This document shows positions 37,079 to 49,316 of a stretch of DNA of 64,000 bases, piece by piece. The DNA lies in the NCBI GenBank assembly GCA_022836615.1, contig MU405264.1, forward strand, positions 180,175 to 244,174. Direction: 5' to 3'. The notes under the pieces were generated by a model. The model ran no database searches, was not told the DNA's origin, and saw only the letters and a program-made list of their open reading frames with translations. Every line of letters starts with the position of its first letter. Position 1 is the first letter of the stretch. A program made the translations under genes and the position numbers. The DNA comes from Annulohypoxylon bovei var. microspora (lineage: Eukaryota > Ascomycota > Sordariomycetes > Xylariales > Hypoxylaceae).

Positions 37079-38337
37079 TTAGGCCACCACCGCCGCAGGC
37101 CCTTCAGGGAGGTGGCTCGCTGCAATATTGCACTGCCTAAACAACCGGATCTCGTCCTCGGCGAACGCGCCAACAACAGAGTGGAGCAACCCGCGGTTAT
37201 GGAAGAGCACGAAATCGCCCTCCTCCCAATCGTGCGCATACACCATCCTGGGCGCGATGCCTGGGCGCTGCAAGCGATATATGGTCTCCCGGACCTCGGC
37301 TAGATCTTCGATGACGGTGCCGTCCGCGAGGTGCAGTTTCCGGGCGGGCGACGGGTGCACCTGCAGGGCGAGCTTGCCCGTTACCGGGTTACGCCAGCAC
37401 AGGGGTAGGATCTGGATCTTGTCCTCTTCGATGGGCGGCAGGTCGCTCAGGGGCACTTCGAGACCCTGGGAGACCATGCCGAGGCCGGTGGGGCGGGACT
37501 TGGCGTTGCTGATCCAGATGTACGGGTGGGGGGCGTATTCGACCTTAGTCGTGCGCGCGAACTCCTTGTCGGCGTCGGAGAGCAGATCGTACATCGAGTA
37601 GCCCGACACGAACGCCGTAGTGCCTAGAGGGACGTCCAATTCGTCGCCGGTTCCGTCGTCATAACGGCAGGTCTGACGACGTCCATCCGGGACTTTCACC
37701 GCAAGCAGCGTGGTCACAATTGGAGGGGCAAGACCGTATAGGGCGGCATCAATGTGCCAGCGGTAGAAGCGAGTGAACGCAAGGTCTTCCTCGGCGGGAA
37801 TAGTAGTCACATGAAAGGTCTTGTGGTGCGGATGTCTCAGCTGGGCGTTCTCCAAGCCTTCATATTCGGGCACAAGACCATTGCCGATAACCTGCACTTG
37901 CGGCTGATGCGGAATGGTCTTGAGATCCGGGTGTAGGATGCTGCGCTTAGCATCGATCGTCTTGCCATGGCCGTAAGAGGATCCGGCAGGGTCGAACCGT
38001 TGCGTTAACTCAAACTGGGCTTTCGGCGACGTGCCACCCTGGTCCTTGAATACGAGGACTTGGTGGTTGAAGAGGGCATCACGGATGACGTCGAAGTCGG
38101 CATCTAACGCGCTGTTAGCCATTATTTGCCGATTGGAGGTTATTGGGTAGCTTACCAAAGGAGGTTACCGATTTCACGGGTGATCTCCCATTACTCAAGA
38201 ATACTTAGTTCATCACGAAACACATTGCAATAGGTCTTACCACTGAGATGTTCGACATCGGCATTGCGAATGATCGCACCGAAATTTACGCCAGATGTCT
38301 CTGGGAATGTGAGAGGTTCTACAGTAATTTGCGACAT
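37079..38337 (-). CDS. xanA: Fe(II)/2-oxoglutarate-dependent xanthine dioxygenase
   Basis: A TauD/TfdA-family dioxygenase that hydroxylates xanthine to urate using 2-oxoglutarate and O2, a fungal alternative to molybdenum xanthine dehydrogenase. Exons 38337-38241 and 38103-37079 give 373 aa. Splicing a 137-nt intron (GTAAGA...GTTAG) restores VEHLSDADFDVIRDAL. Counting residues, the iron ligands fall at H149 and D151 (RWHIDAALYG) and H340 (GLLHSVVG), with Q356 and N358 (FRQCNIAA). These are the positions I recall for Aspergillus nidulans XanA. E137 is kept, while R122 and E138 replace the remembered Lys and Asp conservatively. The SYGHGKTIDAKRSILHPDLKTIP region is also characteristic. The gene is divergent from an FAD oxidoreductase across a promoter with GATA motifs. 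General TauD is the fallback call. Confidence 0.9.
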
Positions 38338-39049
38338 TTTGTTGCTAGCCTTGGATAGTTCGGATTGAATTCCTAGAGGTTGATATTGAGAAATTGATGA
38401 TATGTTGTTCGAACTTCAAAGGGCGAGAGCGAATTGGTCCTTTTAAATAATGAACTTTGAGATAAGAAAGATGATGACGCAAGGCGCTCTCCGAAGGCTT
38501 GCAGCTGATAGGCCTACATCGGAGATGCACGATGACTTTCACCGGTAAGGGCCGAGTTCCGACAAGTTGGAATTCATTTTTCACCTGCGGCAGTCGGTGG
38601 GCACATAGACCGATATCCTTCTTTTAATCCTTACTCACCGTCTCGATATAGCGGTGTTGGAATAAACATCCCCGAACCTTATCCATGATCTATCTTTACC
38701 TACGTACTGACCTACGTATCACATCAGGTGAGTTTGTTATTGAAGCTATCGTAGTACGTGGAAGGTGGCTATTGCACGGACCCAGGAGAATACGTACATC
38801 CATCCACAAAAGCAATATATGTGGTTAGGTAAGCGATAGGAGAAGCTACAGGTGCCGCTTTTACCCATCCCTTAGTGATACACTAGGAGGTATTGGAAGA
38901 TTGGAAGCGACAACCTTGAAGGTGAGTGACTAACACCCGAAATTTTCTCTAAGGTTTTGGAAGACTTTAGAGATATAAAAAGGACAAACCATATTCAAAC
39001 CTAAAGCTCATAAAACCCATAATAATTAATCAACTCAAATTACCGCGAT
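38338..39049. promoter_or_regulatory. Shared divergent promoter of xanA and the FAD oxidoreductase
   Basis: 712 nt. HGATAR motifs are read at 38460-38465 (AGATAA), 38506-38511 (TGATAG) and 38690-38695 (AGATAG, minus). A palindromic UaY-type site (TCGG-N6-CCGA) was looked for and not found with exact spacing. Confidence 0.5.
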
Positions 39050-40258
39050 ATGGAGAATCATTGCGAGCCTAAACAACAAGCTTCGGAACTAGCAGCGGTG
39101 GTCGTTGGAGCAGGTTCAGCTGGTATCGCTGTCCTTGGCAACCTTCTTGAGCTTCTACCCCCTAACTCCAAAATAGGATGGGTAGATCCTTTATTCCAAG
39201 GCGGCCGCATCAATGCCAAGTATAGAGAGGTTCCAAGTAACACCAAAGTTTGCCATTTCCTCTCCTACGGCGAAGGTGTTGAGCCGTTTAGGAAGATCGC
39301 AGAAACTACGGAGAAACCAAACGCCATCTCTATCTTGAAAGACCTTCCCCGTAACGGCACCTGCTCGCTACAATATGCAGGGGATATGCTGCTTGTGTTG
39401 ACAGAAGGCCTACTCAAACATGATCGAGTCACAAGCTTCAAGGGCAGCGTAGCTGATTCTAAATGGAACAGTGAAGACTCCGTATGGTCATTGACTATAC
39501 AAGACGAGGCTTCTAACACCACCCAACACATTACCGCACCACTTGTTGCGTACTGCACCGGTGCATTTCCCACTACTGTCCCCTTCCCTACCGGTCTTTC
39601 CCGTGTCCCGGAACTTCTAGATCTTGATATCACACTCAAGCCGTCTCTCCTCGCCGAGACTATCCCCCGAGACCAGGACATCTGCGTTGGTGTTGTGGGT
39701 GCTTCGCACAGTGCCATCCTGGTCCTCAAAAACGTATTTGAGCTAAGCCAGAAGTCTCACCCCAAGCTTCGCGCGCGTTGGTTCTCTCGCGCAAAACGAC
39801 TGAAGTATGCCGAGGATAAGGGAGATTGGATCCTTTTCGATAACACGGGGCTGAAAGGTATCGCGGCCAAGTTCGCTGAGGAGAACCTAGATGGGGATAG
39901 GCTTTTGCACAGCGACGTGGGCAAGATCATAACCCGTGTCGACTGCTCGGGTGGACAAGAGCAAGAAAGGCAAGCTTATCTCCAAGAGATGCCCGGCTGC
40001 GACTATGTCACCCAGGCGATAGGATACAACACGAAACCCCTGCCCATGAAGCAAGAGGTGTCATTCAATCACGAGACGGGAGGCTTCATAGACCCGAAGA
40101 CGAAGCAACCTGTTCCGGGGCTCTACGGTGCTGGAATTGGATTTCCCGAGAAAGTGATCGATCCGGTCGGGAACGTGGAATATGCTGTGGGATTCATCAA
40201 GTTCATGAGGTTTCTCAAACGCGTGGTGCCAGCATGGGTTGGGACCAACCCTAACTGA
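39050..40258 (+). CDS. FAD/NAD(P)-binding oxidoreductase (pyridine nucleotide-disulfide type fold)
   Basis: A single-exon 402-aa flavoprotein with two dinucleotide-binding motifs: VVVGAGSAGIAVLG (residues ~17-30) for FAD and VGVVGASHSAILVL (near 220) for NAD(P)H. A C-terminal GLYGAGIGFPE resembles the second FAD-contact motif of this class. Such two-Rossmann proteins include FAD-dependent N-hydroxylases and monooxygenases as well as reductases; no active-site Cys pair is visible, so a disulfide reductase is unlikely. Its start is 712 nt from that of xanA on the opposite strand, so co-regulation is possible. The substrate is unknown, and a link to urate or other nitrogen heterocycle oxidation is only conjecture. 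Confidence 0.82.
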   Translation: MENHCEPKQQASELAAVVVGAGSAGIAVLGNLLELLPPNSKIGWVDPLFQGGRINAKYREVPSNTKVCHFLSYGEGVEPFRKIAETTEKPNAISILKDLPRNGTCSLQYAGDMLLVLTEGLLKHDRVTSFKGSVADSKWNSEDSVWSLTIQDEASNTTQHITAPLVAYCTGAFPTTVPFPTGLSRVPELLDLDITLKPSLLAETIPRDQDICVGVVGASHSAILVLKNVFELSQKSHPKLRARWFSRAKRLKYAEDKGDWILFDNTGLKGIAAKFAEENLDGDRLLHSDVGKIITRVDCSGGQEQERQAYLQEMPGCDYVTQAIGYNTKPLPMKQEVSFNHETGGFIDPKTKQPVPGLYGAGIGFPEKVIDPVGNVEYAVGFIKFMRFLKRVVPAWVGTNPN

Positions 40259-40516
40259 GCCTGTTGTGCCATACTATAGACACCTACCTAATTCAACATT
40301 ATACGATAGAGATGGATAATTAGCGAGCAATTTAATCAATTTCAACCTCCGTAATTAAAATCACGTTTGCAGCAACAAGTGCATTGTCAAGTAGGTATGT
40401 GAGTCATCTATTATAAAACCGACCTCAATTGACCTTAATTAGGGGTAGGTATAAAAAGGGGTACTATGATAATAATAAAAATTTCACATTATCTACCTAG
40501 GTAGCTACGATACGCT

Positions 40517-42676
40517 TCACCACGAAAACGCATCAACCTCGAGCTCAAAAACGGTCTTCTCTTTCCTTCCGAGAGTGACAACCGCCTCTCGTACATCGTC
40601 GCAAAGCCCCCCAGGACCGCAGACGACCACACCGACTCTTTTCCACCCGGAACTTACCTCCTGCGCTAACAACGCATTGACATCAAGCCTCTCGCCGACC
40701 AGAACCACCTTATCGCCGACCTTGCCGAGGGCCGTGCCGAGATCCACCGCTAGAGGCTCGGCGACCACTCTCATGCTCCAGGCTAGCTTGACGTTGAAAT
40801 GCCTATCCGTCCATGCGAGTAAGCCGGTAACGCCGATCCCGCCGCCGATAAGCAGCACACGGTCGCATTTCAGTATTCGCTTACTCGCGTTGCCGCGGTA
40901 GGGACCGTCGAGTAAGACGGGTAAGCTGCGGTGGCTGCGGAGATATTTCGTCATGCCGGCGTGCTTTTTGATGTACATCGTGATGCCGTTAGACGCGTCA
41001 GCTGCCGGTTGAGCTGCGCTCGGCTCCGGGGGATTATTCATCTCGGGCTTACTCATGCCTGCTTCGATGTCTTTCATATCAGACGAATGGTGACGAGTGA
41101 TGCCGTCGCTGCCGAGGAGTTGGTGGTTTTGGGAGTGCAGCATGGCGGTGTGGATAATCGAGAAGGGGTGGTTTTCCCAGGGGCGAAGAGGACTCAGCGT
41201 AGGGAAGTAAGCGTACACGTGGTATCCGGGCTCAGAGGTCCATCGCAATCCCTTAACGTCCACGCGAACAATTTCAGGTCCGATTTCTGTTACTGTCGCC
41301 CCACGGATACCATTTTTGGATATTCGTAGCACGCGCATAAGCCGGTCAAAGAACCAGACGGCACTGACGGCATAGAGCCAGTACTCGTAGATGCCTGTGA
41401 ACCCTTTCCAGTACATCACATGGTACCAGCAACCCGCGATCGTGAACACCGTGAGTAGAATATGGAGGACCAGAAATATCTCGTATGACGCGCTACGGAA
41501 CCATAGCATACTCTGGAAAAGCAGTACTACGAGACATAGAGTTGCCACGATTCCCCATATCCAGTAAGGCTTATGGACATCCGTGTAATAGACGTCACTG
41601 GAGACATACGCACCAAGGAGGGTGATAGAATGGACCACGGCCTGCAAGGCACAGACACGGGCTACCCAGCGGTGGAGAACGAGGAACGTGGAGTACGGCC
41701 AGTCAGTAAGCCAGAGGAGAAAGTTGTTCCTAGACGAGAACAGGATAGTCAGGGGGAGGAGGGCAAATGCGATGTGGCCAGTTCGATACCCGACGTACGC
41801 CATGATCTCCCCGGAGGGGGTGAAGCCCCACGGGTCTGGCTGATCGAATCCTCGATACGAGATAGCGCCGAGGATGATGTTGAGGGCGATAAACATGCCG
41901 ATGTAGAGACCTTGGCCCATGGTCGGCGCGTTGCCCGATAGCCGGGGAAGCGGCCGGATGACATAGGTGCCGATAGTTGATGGGTATACGAGATATGGCT
42001 TAAGCCTGTCGGCGACGCCGGTCATGTAAGGGAGCTGGCTGAGGAGATACATCAATAGCGGCGTACCCACCCCGACAGTAATAATGACGATCCTACGACA
42101 AGGTTATAGCAATGCCCGAAGAATCGGCTGGTTATTCTCTTACACGTATGTCGACTGAGTATGTTCTTCCCAGTCGAAGAGGTCATCGAAGGACTTTTGG
42201 TATTCGTAGTCGCTGGGGGAAAGCAAAGCGGTATAGTTGAGCATTTGTCCACTTGTCCAGATCTTGGTCGGGGCTTGAGTTATGTTTGCGAGAGTCGCGC
42301 CGTACGTCCATTTCGACGGAACGGACGGGTCACCGGTGGCCTGGTCGGCCCAATATTCCTCGATCTTCCAAGTTGGTACATGGTCCTCCTGGCATGTCGA
42401 GTTGATGCAGTATGCGAGAGTAGTTAAAAATGCGATATTCTCAGAGATACACGGAGCGGTTGGCGATGCCATGGTCATATCCATATCCATGCCCATACCA
42501 CTCATGCTGCCATCGGGACAGTCTAGCGGAGCAGACGCGATGACGCCTCGGCATGCGTAACAGCATTTAGGGTCGTACCACCACTGACCATAACCAATGA
42601 GGCCATGTCCACCTAAGGCTGTGGTGAACAGAGACACTGTTGTGGCGAAGGAGAAAAGTGAAGCCCACTTCATCAT
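40517..42676 (-). CDS. Ferric/cupric reductase transmembrane protein (FRE family)
   Basis: A plasma-membrane heme and flavin reductase passing electrons from cytosolic NADPH to extracellular Fe(III) or Cu(II). Exons 42676-42144 and 42092-40517 give 702 aa. Splicing joins STYV to an IVIITVGVGTPLLMYLL membrane helix. The N-terminal signal peptide (residues 1-22) precedes a ~150-residue exoplasmic domain with a CC/CxxC-like cluster (KCCYACRG) and a Met-rich segment, GSMSGMGMDMDMTM (Met at 58, 61, 63, 65, 67, 69). The ferric-reductase domain follows with paired His (GHIAFALLPLTI, LHRWVARVCALQAVVHS). Then come the FAD-binding ENHPFSI and NADPH-binding LLIGGGIGVTGLL motifs. The metal substrate is not settled by sequence. 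The Met cluster is like those of copper-acquiring proteins. Confidence 0.92.
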
Positions 42677-45600
42677 GTTTCTCCTATTGGGATGTCAGGT
42701 AAACAAACGTCTACATCTTAGGGTTTGTCGGAGAGTTGGCGGGAATCTATAAGTACTAGTTATTTGTAATGATCACTGATCAGCTCCATCTACAATAACA
42801 CTAAAACAAATAAGCAGACAATGATTCGATGGCAATAGTTGAGTGTAAAGAGATTCCAAGCTAATATTTGAGGTGGCTGGCCAGTTCGTGCCACTCGGTT
42901 CCCCGACTCCAGACCCCTATAACTAGCCACAAAGAGGTTAACAAAATGAGCAAGTTTTCATTCGTGGTCCTGTGAAACGTGCTCAGCCGAATGTAAGACA
43001 GATACCAGAAGATACGCCGAATAACGACAAGGGGTTCACAAGGTTCCCCGCAGGATTTCACGAGATATGGGTTCTCAAGATATCCATACGATATCAACCT
43101 AAAGGTTCATGTTTCCGACTCTGAATTACCTAAGTAGGTACCTAGAGCACATCAATTCCCAATTTTGGTAGTGACAAAGAAGGGGATGCTTACTGGTTTT
43201 CTCATGGGTACTGCTGGTGTGTTTGAGCACTGAGAAGAACGCCATGTCTAAGATTGGCTTGGTATTTTATACGGATTACTTTACTGAACTAAAAATATGG
43301 GGGTTCCTAACCTAGTTTGATTCTCTTCACAACGACAAGCATTTAAGGGGTGTCGTGGGAAATAAGACGACAACCTTCACATTCATGTCTCGTGAATATA
43401 TATATATATATATCCAAGTCATCCTAGAACAAGACCGCAACCACCCTTAAGGCACTACACATTTAAGAACCACTAACTATCTACAGTATCATGAAGAGGA
43501 TGAACGCTTAACACCGCTTATGCCCCGGTATAAGGCTTTATTTTAAGATATTGTAGGTTTTATCAAATAGGTAACTACCTACTCATTAGGTACCTTAGAA
43601 AATGTTAATATATATTATTGTATTTGATATCATTACTTAGATTGTCCTTTAATCCTTGTTAAATTATATCTATGGATCATTTAGTTGCGTACTTAGGTAA
43701 GTATGTGTGTAATGGAGTTTATCGGTGTTGAGTAATATTAAGGGGGGTCTTGAAAAACTAAATCGAAAATACAACATTTCCTACCTACCTACTTAATAGT
43801 ATCTAATATACAAAAACACAAAGCAAAGTAGATTTATATCATTGTTTTTACGTAGCTCCCTATTTACTTCTTGCCCATGTTGAAAAACAGCACGTATAAA
43901 GCTGAAATGGGGATCTCAATCAATAACAGTAACACGAACTAAACCATTATCTTTTACAAATGGGCAGCAGTTGGAGACACATCATGGCCCTTCTAGCTGA
44001 TTATGTAGTAAGCTGCTTGAATCTATGAAATACGTACATGTAGCAGCCAGGCATAGCTTACCTGACTCGCAGTACGAAGATACACCTTCTATGGATTGCT
44101 CTTTGCTGTTTAATTTCAACTCACAAAAAGAAAAGAAATTTAAAGTTGCTGAGTTAGATAATTTGATGCTTCATTGCATCGTTTTTAACTCAATAAAACC
44201 TTCTGTCATCAGTAGCTACCTACATAAGTACATATATAGGTACTTACACACCTAGGTGGGCGTTTTCTAGATGCTGCTGGCTATCTGTACACATAATGAT
44301 TGCTTAGTTCTAAAGTTTGACCCTAATTAAAAGCTCATATATCTTAGCAATGAATACTCTGGCTTGGTTATTAGTTTAAGTCGTTATGTGGCTTAAAAAG
44401 TCCAGTCGTGTAGTGTTTCTTTCCACCCGGTTATCACTATAACTGGCGGGTCTAGTTAATGACAGATATTCGCATATATTACGGGGCCATATTACAAGAT
44501 ACATGTACTTCAAGTCTAGCCATATGTGCAATATTATTACTCACAAGTAGACGACATCATTATAAAAGCTTGTTTAGCAAAAGAACTTTATATAATGAGG
44601 GTGAGTCAAGTAACAAGGGGAAATGACCCTATACATCTAGCTTTTCTTGGTACTTACCTATAAGATTCACGACTGGTCATCAAGAGAATTAGCTTCTTGA
44701 AACTGCGAGGGTCCCATGTATCTCCGCATATACTTCTTGAGGTACCTTAAGACTCACACCTTGTAACTTGGAATTTCTTGACTCACATCTCTCCTATTGT
44801 TAATTTCTTACGGATAATATCATATATGACACATACAAAGGAAGGGCATAGGAGAAAGTCTGCTTTCTCTATATATAATTTTCTTGATTTAAACCAAGCA
44901 GGAAACCCATTTTCTCCCTTCTTTTACTCTTCATCATGCCAGATGCTTAAGTACATTTTGTACCATTTCTTGTATGGCTGCTCTACTTTTCTTTTATACT
45001 CACTCACCTTCCTTAGACCCTCTCCCTTATGTAGGCTTCATCCTACGCCTTCCTACATTGTTTCCTCACTTACTCTAATTCATCTCTCCTATTAAATCTT
45101 ACCACTTTAACCAACTTTATTCTTCACCTTAATGGATCATGGAGCATGGGGTACTCTTCCCTTCTCGAAAATTTCCCTTCATGACCTTCCTTACTTTCTT
45201 CTTTCTCTAATTTTCTCACCTGTTATAAACTATCCATCCACCAAGACTTTTCTTCTCTCAAAATCTTCTCTCTGCCATACTCTTCTGCCATTCCGCATTC
45301 TTCCTACCAAGAACGTCGAACAAATAACACTCTTCCTTTCAAGTTAAGGCTTGTATTACTCTATTACCGGAGGAGAATTATGCAAGCCTGATACAAAAAA
45401 CTGATTCTTAACACGTCATTTCTTCTGGCAAGGTGGGAGACCTGAGCCAACAAAGGTGCTCTTGAGGGATAGCATGGGAAACACCCTAAGAAGAGAAACA
45501 TGAATCCCCCAACCTAATGGAGGCGTAGCTCCGAGAAATTGAAGCATATCGTGGATATTCCAACAGCAGTGGCCGTTGCAATAAATATGTGGCTGTGTCA

Positions 45601-48600
45601 TTTCTTACGGTTGTATCGGCATGACGCAAATTACTTCACATACGAAAAGCCCCGGTGGATTGGTCGAAACGCACTATCTAACACCTAGAGGTGACGAGGG
45701 ACTAAGGTCTTTCGTAAGACGATGGATAGATTATACCGTGATCTACAACAGCAGCATGATCCACGCATGGTATTTTCGTCCGTGTGGCCGAATACGATTC
45801 TTCGTCAGTGGGTGATATATACCTACTACAAATCACCTACGTGAGAAGAGTAAGTTCCCATGCCCCGATCTTACTAGCCTCCCCCTTTCTTCCTATTTCC
45901 CGGAATCATCAAAATTAACTCCGAGCTAGGCCATCTGATCTACACCAGAGCCGATGAAGAGAGCAGTGCTAACTATAGCATAGCCAGGCCTACGTCATTC
46001 GTGGAGTGCGTGTCTATTTATTACTTAGAGATGGCCCTATGCCAGGGGTTTGGCATGTCTATCCTGGCGATATCGGCCCTCGACCGAGCCAGGAATCCAA
46101 GGAGGATGATAACTACTCGGGAAAGACCGCTTCTACAACGGCCAAATTAGTACCTCCAAATAGAAGGAGAGGGGAAGAGTATTCCGAAGAACAGAGACAA
46201 TGTATGAAGATTGCGGCTTCACGTCAAACATACCCCACTACGACCAGAATAGTCAACATCATCTATACTCGGTAGATGATGTGGTGGGAATGTACCGAGG
46301 ATATCACACACTTGAAAGCATTCCAAGTTTCGCAATATGTCGTATCGTGGAGATAGCCACCATACGATGGGAATTCCGGTGCACCAAATGGGTGCTTTAT
46401 CAGGTTTTCTCACTTACATTGCCAATTATGCAGGTAAGGTATCGCGAGATAATTTTCAGGCAAGCCAATGCTAACAGGTTTAGGCGGTCGAATTGAAGAG
46501 CTGACGTGGAGATGCTTCCCTCACAGTCATCAGTAAATATTACGCGAATATCGCTATTCATATTCATATTCATGGCCCAACTCGGCTTGAAAAGTCATAA
46601 TCGAAGTCTGCTAGACAACTACAACTCTATTGAGATATTATACTTGCAAAATAGAAGCAGGTAGTTATACCTAGGTAAGGTACTTGGAATGACATACCGT
46701 AAGTAATATACTTATTGTTTTTAATTGTGGGTGAATAGGAGAACTAACATACTGGAAATAGTTCACCACCAACCACGACAAGCACTATGTTACTTGTTAT
46801 TCAAGTATACCTAGGTAATCTGTTATTGGTCCGCAACCATCAGGAACGCCATATACCTATACGCGCCCAAGCAAATCCAATACATCGTATCTAAGTCGAG
46901 ATACATAACGAATATTACCGCCTTAATGACGATAACTTCTAGCCGCCCATAATTTACAGGTATGGGAAGATCTGCGCGACGACCTTGTCATACACCGGTG
47001 ATATGATCAAGATGCACCTTTTCCATTCACATCCTCAAACAGCTCAACATTACCTCCCGACTAACACAACTATGACCTCCAAAGAATGCTTCGGTACGTA
47101 TAACCAGCAGACCACTCTACTCCATATACGAGCAGACTGGGGAGCTACCGTTGAAGAATCGTTGTAATTTTTCGATTCTTGTCCCCTGTTCGAGTGCTGA
47201 GGTGGTGATACCGCCACCTCATACGGCCTACCAAAAAAGCACTCACGAGATAAGTTAGGTAGCTATCACGGCATGCGCACATGCGCTTGAATAGCTCCAC
47301 TCCGTTCGTAACGCAGGATTGAGTGTGTGGATTCCAGACCGAGAAAGAAGAATCGGGTCATTTATACTTGTCGGCCTCAGAGTCCCTCGGTATCTCCTAA
47401 ACACGGGAAGATATTACCGTGGCTATTTCCCTCCCGGACGACGACGAGGCGATACATACCTCTATTCCCGAGGCCAGGCGAGCGCAAGACAACTCGCTCT
47501 CTAGATGGCTTAATAGTTCAATTCGAAACTCCCATCGATCTCCTGCCGCAATTCTCGCACATATGGGGCGGTCACGCCTGGAACCATGTCGTCGCCGGCC
47601 ACAAGGCGACATTATGCCTTAAAGTCCCCCTAAGACTTGAGCGACCGAACGAGAAATTAATCGAGGCCACCTTAAAGGTATCGCGGTCATCAGACCGTTG
47701 CATTGAGACTTGGTATGGGCGTGGGCAATCGGTAGCCTAACCTGCTGCCTTCGAGACCATCCCAGATGAAGAGCAGCGGATGCGTCGCGGTTAGACGATT
47801 TACCTGACTCGTAGGCGCCTTTATCGTCGCTTATATTTTGGGGGTGCAGCCTTGGAACTGCCAGCAACCCTCATTGCACAAGTCTCTACACTAGCAACCG
47901 CTAGGTAGCCTGAATACGTCCAACAAATCTTCGATAGTTAGGTGAGTGGGTGGTTATCCACTCGCCGAGTAGAGAGGAGGGATGTTCCTCCCGAATTAGA
48001 GAATCGGTGGAACATATGGTTTCGTATTGGCTATTTCATCGCAATGGTTTCTCGAAATACCTCCGACAACTGGGGGGTAATAACACGACAAAATCCAATT
48101 GGTACTATGGTTGAGCGTTCGTCATATGACAAAACGGGGTCATTATATACTGTTCGGCCCGGGGCCAAATCTGGACTCGTTGCTCCGACCGGGAGGAGGC
48201 ATTCTGAGGAAAGGGATGACAGCTATGACCCTCGTAATACGAGGAGGCGATACGCCTGGGGAATGAACTCGTAAGCTCGTTATCCAAGACACTATCGCCT
48301 TGCGAAGAATCCCTGGGAATACGATAATTATTTCCATTATGCCGAATGTATCTTTATAGGTACTATGCAACTTCAACCTACTATCGGGACCTTCGATCGT
48401 CTGTCGATGCATTGTTGCTAAATAAACACCAAGCATAGTTCCCAATATGGCGGAGATGTAGTGCAGTGGGGGCAGTCTACATACCTACTCTGTAGGTATA
48501 GGCACAACACGCCTTTAGCAAGAAACTCAAGTCCGATATGAAGTTCGATAGAGAATACAACAGTAGAGCCACCTCCGACAACAAGAGCTCTCTTCTGTTC

Positions 48601-49316
48601 GACGCCAGCGGAGCCTCTGTTCCAGACAAAAGGCGACTGGAAAGAAAGCCAAAAATGGCGCCAATGTACAATAGGACGATGGATGTCGACATGGCGTAAG
48701 AAGATTGATTGATGAATTCCACGAAGACGTGGAAGCGACTAAGAGAAAGGCCAGAAGGATGGAGAAACCTTGCACCTAAGGTCCGAAAGGACTTCTTCAG
48801 ACACAAAAGGACAGAAGGGACGAGGAATCTAAGGGAAACGAAAGGCCCCGAAGATGAGGAGAATAATTGACGAGAAAAGGCAGTACAAACGAGGACGTTT
48901 GTTTTCCTGCTTAGAAAGGGGAAACCTGATAGTGCATTCTGCATCGTAGAGGAAATATGAATACATAGGTAAATAATAGCAGATAATTAGTTTTAAACCC
49001 CAAGTTCTTCAGGTAAGCACCACTTACATATCATATACCGTTCTAATAATACCAATTGATGGATCAACTTTAGAGGTCTGGCTTCCTAGTAAGATCTCAT
49101 CCTGTGCCTCGTAAGAAGTGAAATAGGACATTAATATCCATAACAGCTCATTCCATCCGTGCTGAAAGATAAGAGAAAAGGGGTCCGCAGATTTACTAAG
49201 TCATACTTAACTGGCGAGATAGACTACAACGTGGCATTGATGTGGTCCTACCTCTACAGGAGCATAAAAACGTCCATATTTGTGTAATATACAGAGGCAG
49301 GTATAAAGTAGTCCGA
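42677..49316. other. 6.6-kb gene-poor region
   Basis: No gene can be supported. Left part (42.7-44.9 kb) is AT-rich with TA microsatellite and TAGGTA motifs. Positions ~44880-45345 form a long pyrimidine-rich tract on the plus strand. 45.6-48.5 kb has more balanced base composition and several 60-140-codon frames (45621, 46006, 46200, 47327, 47942), but none shows a known domain, splice-joined continuity or a clear start. A decayed gene or element is possible. No terminal inverted repeats were recognised. Confidence 0.55.
43396..43413. repeat. (AT)n microsatellite
   Basis: An uninterrupted alternating A/T run in the gene-poor region. Confidence 0.95.

Noticed and set aside
38338..39049. A UaY-type purine-activator site in the xanA promoter
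   Set aside because: TCGG and CCGA half-sites are present but not with the required six-base spacing.
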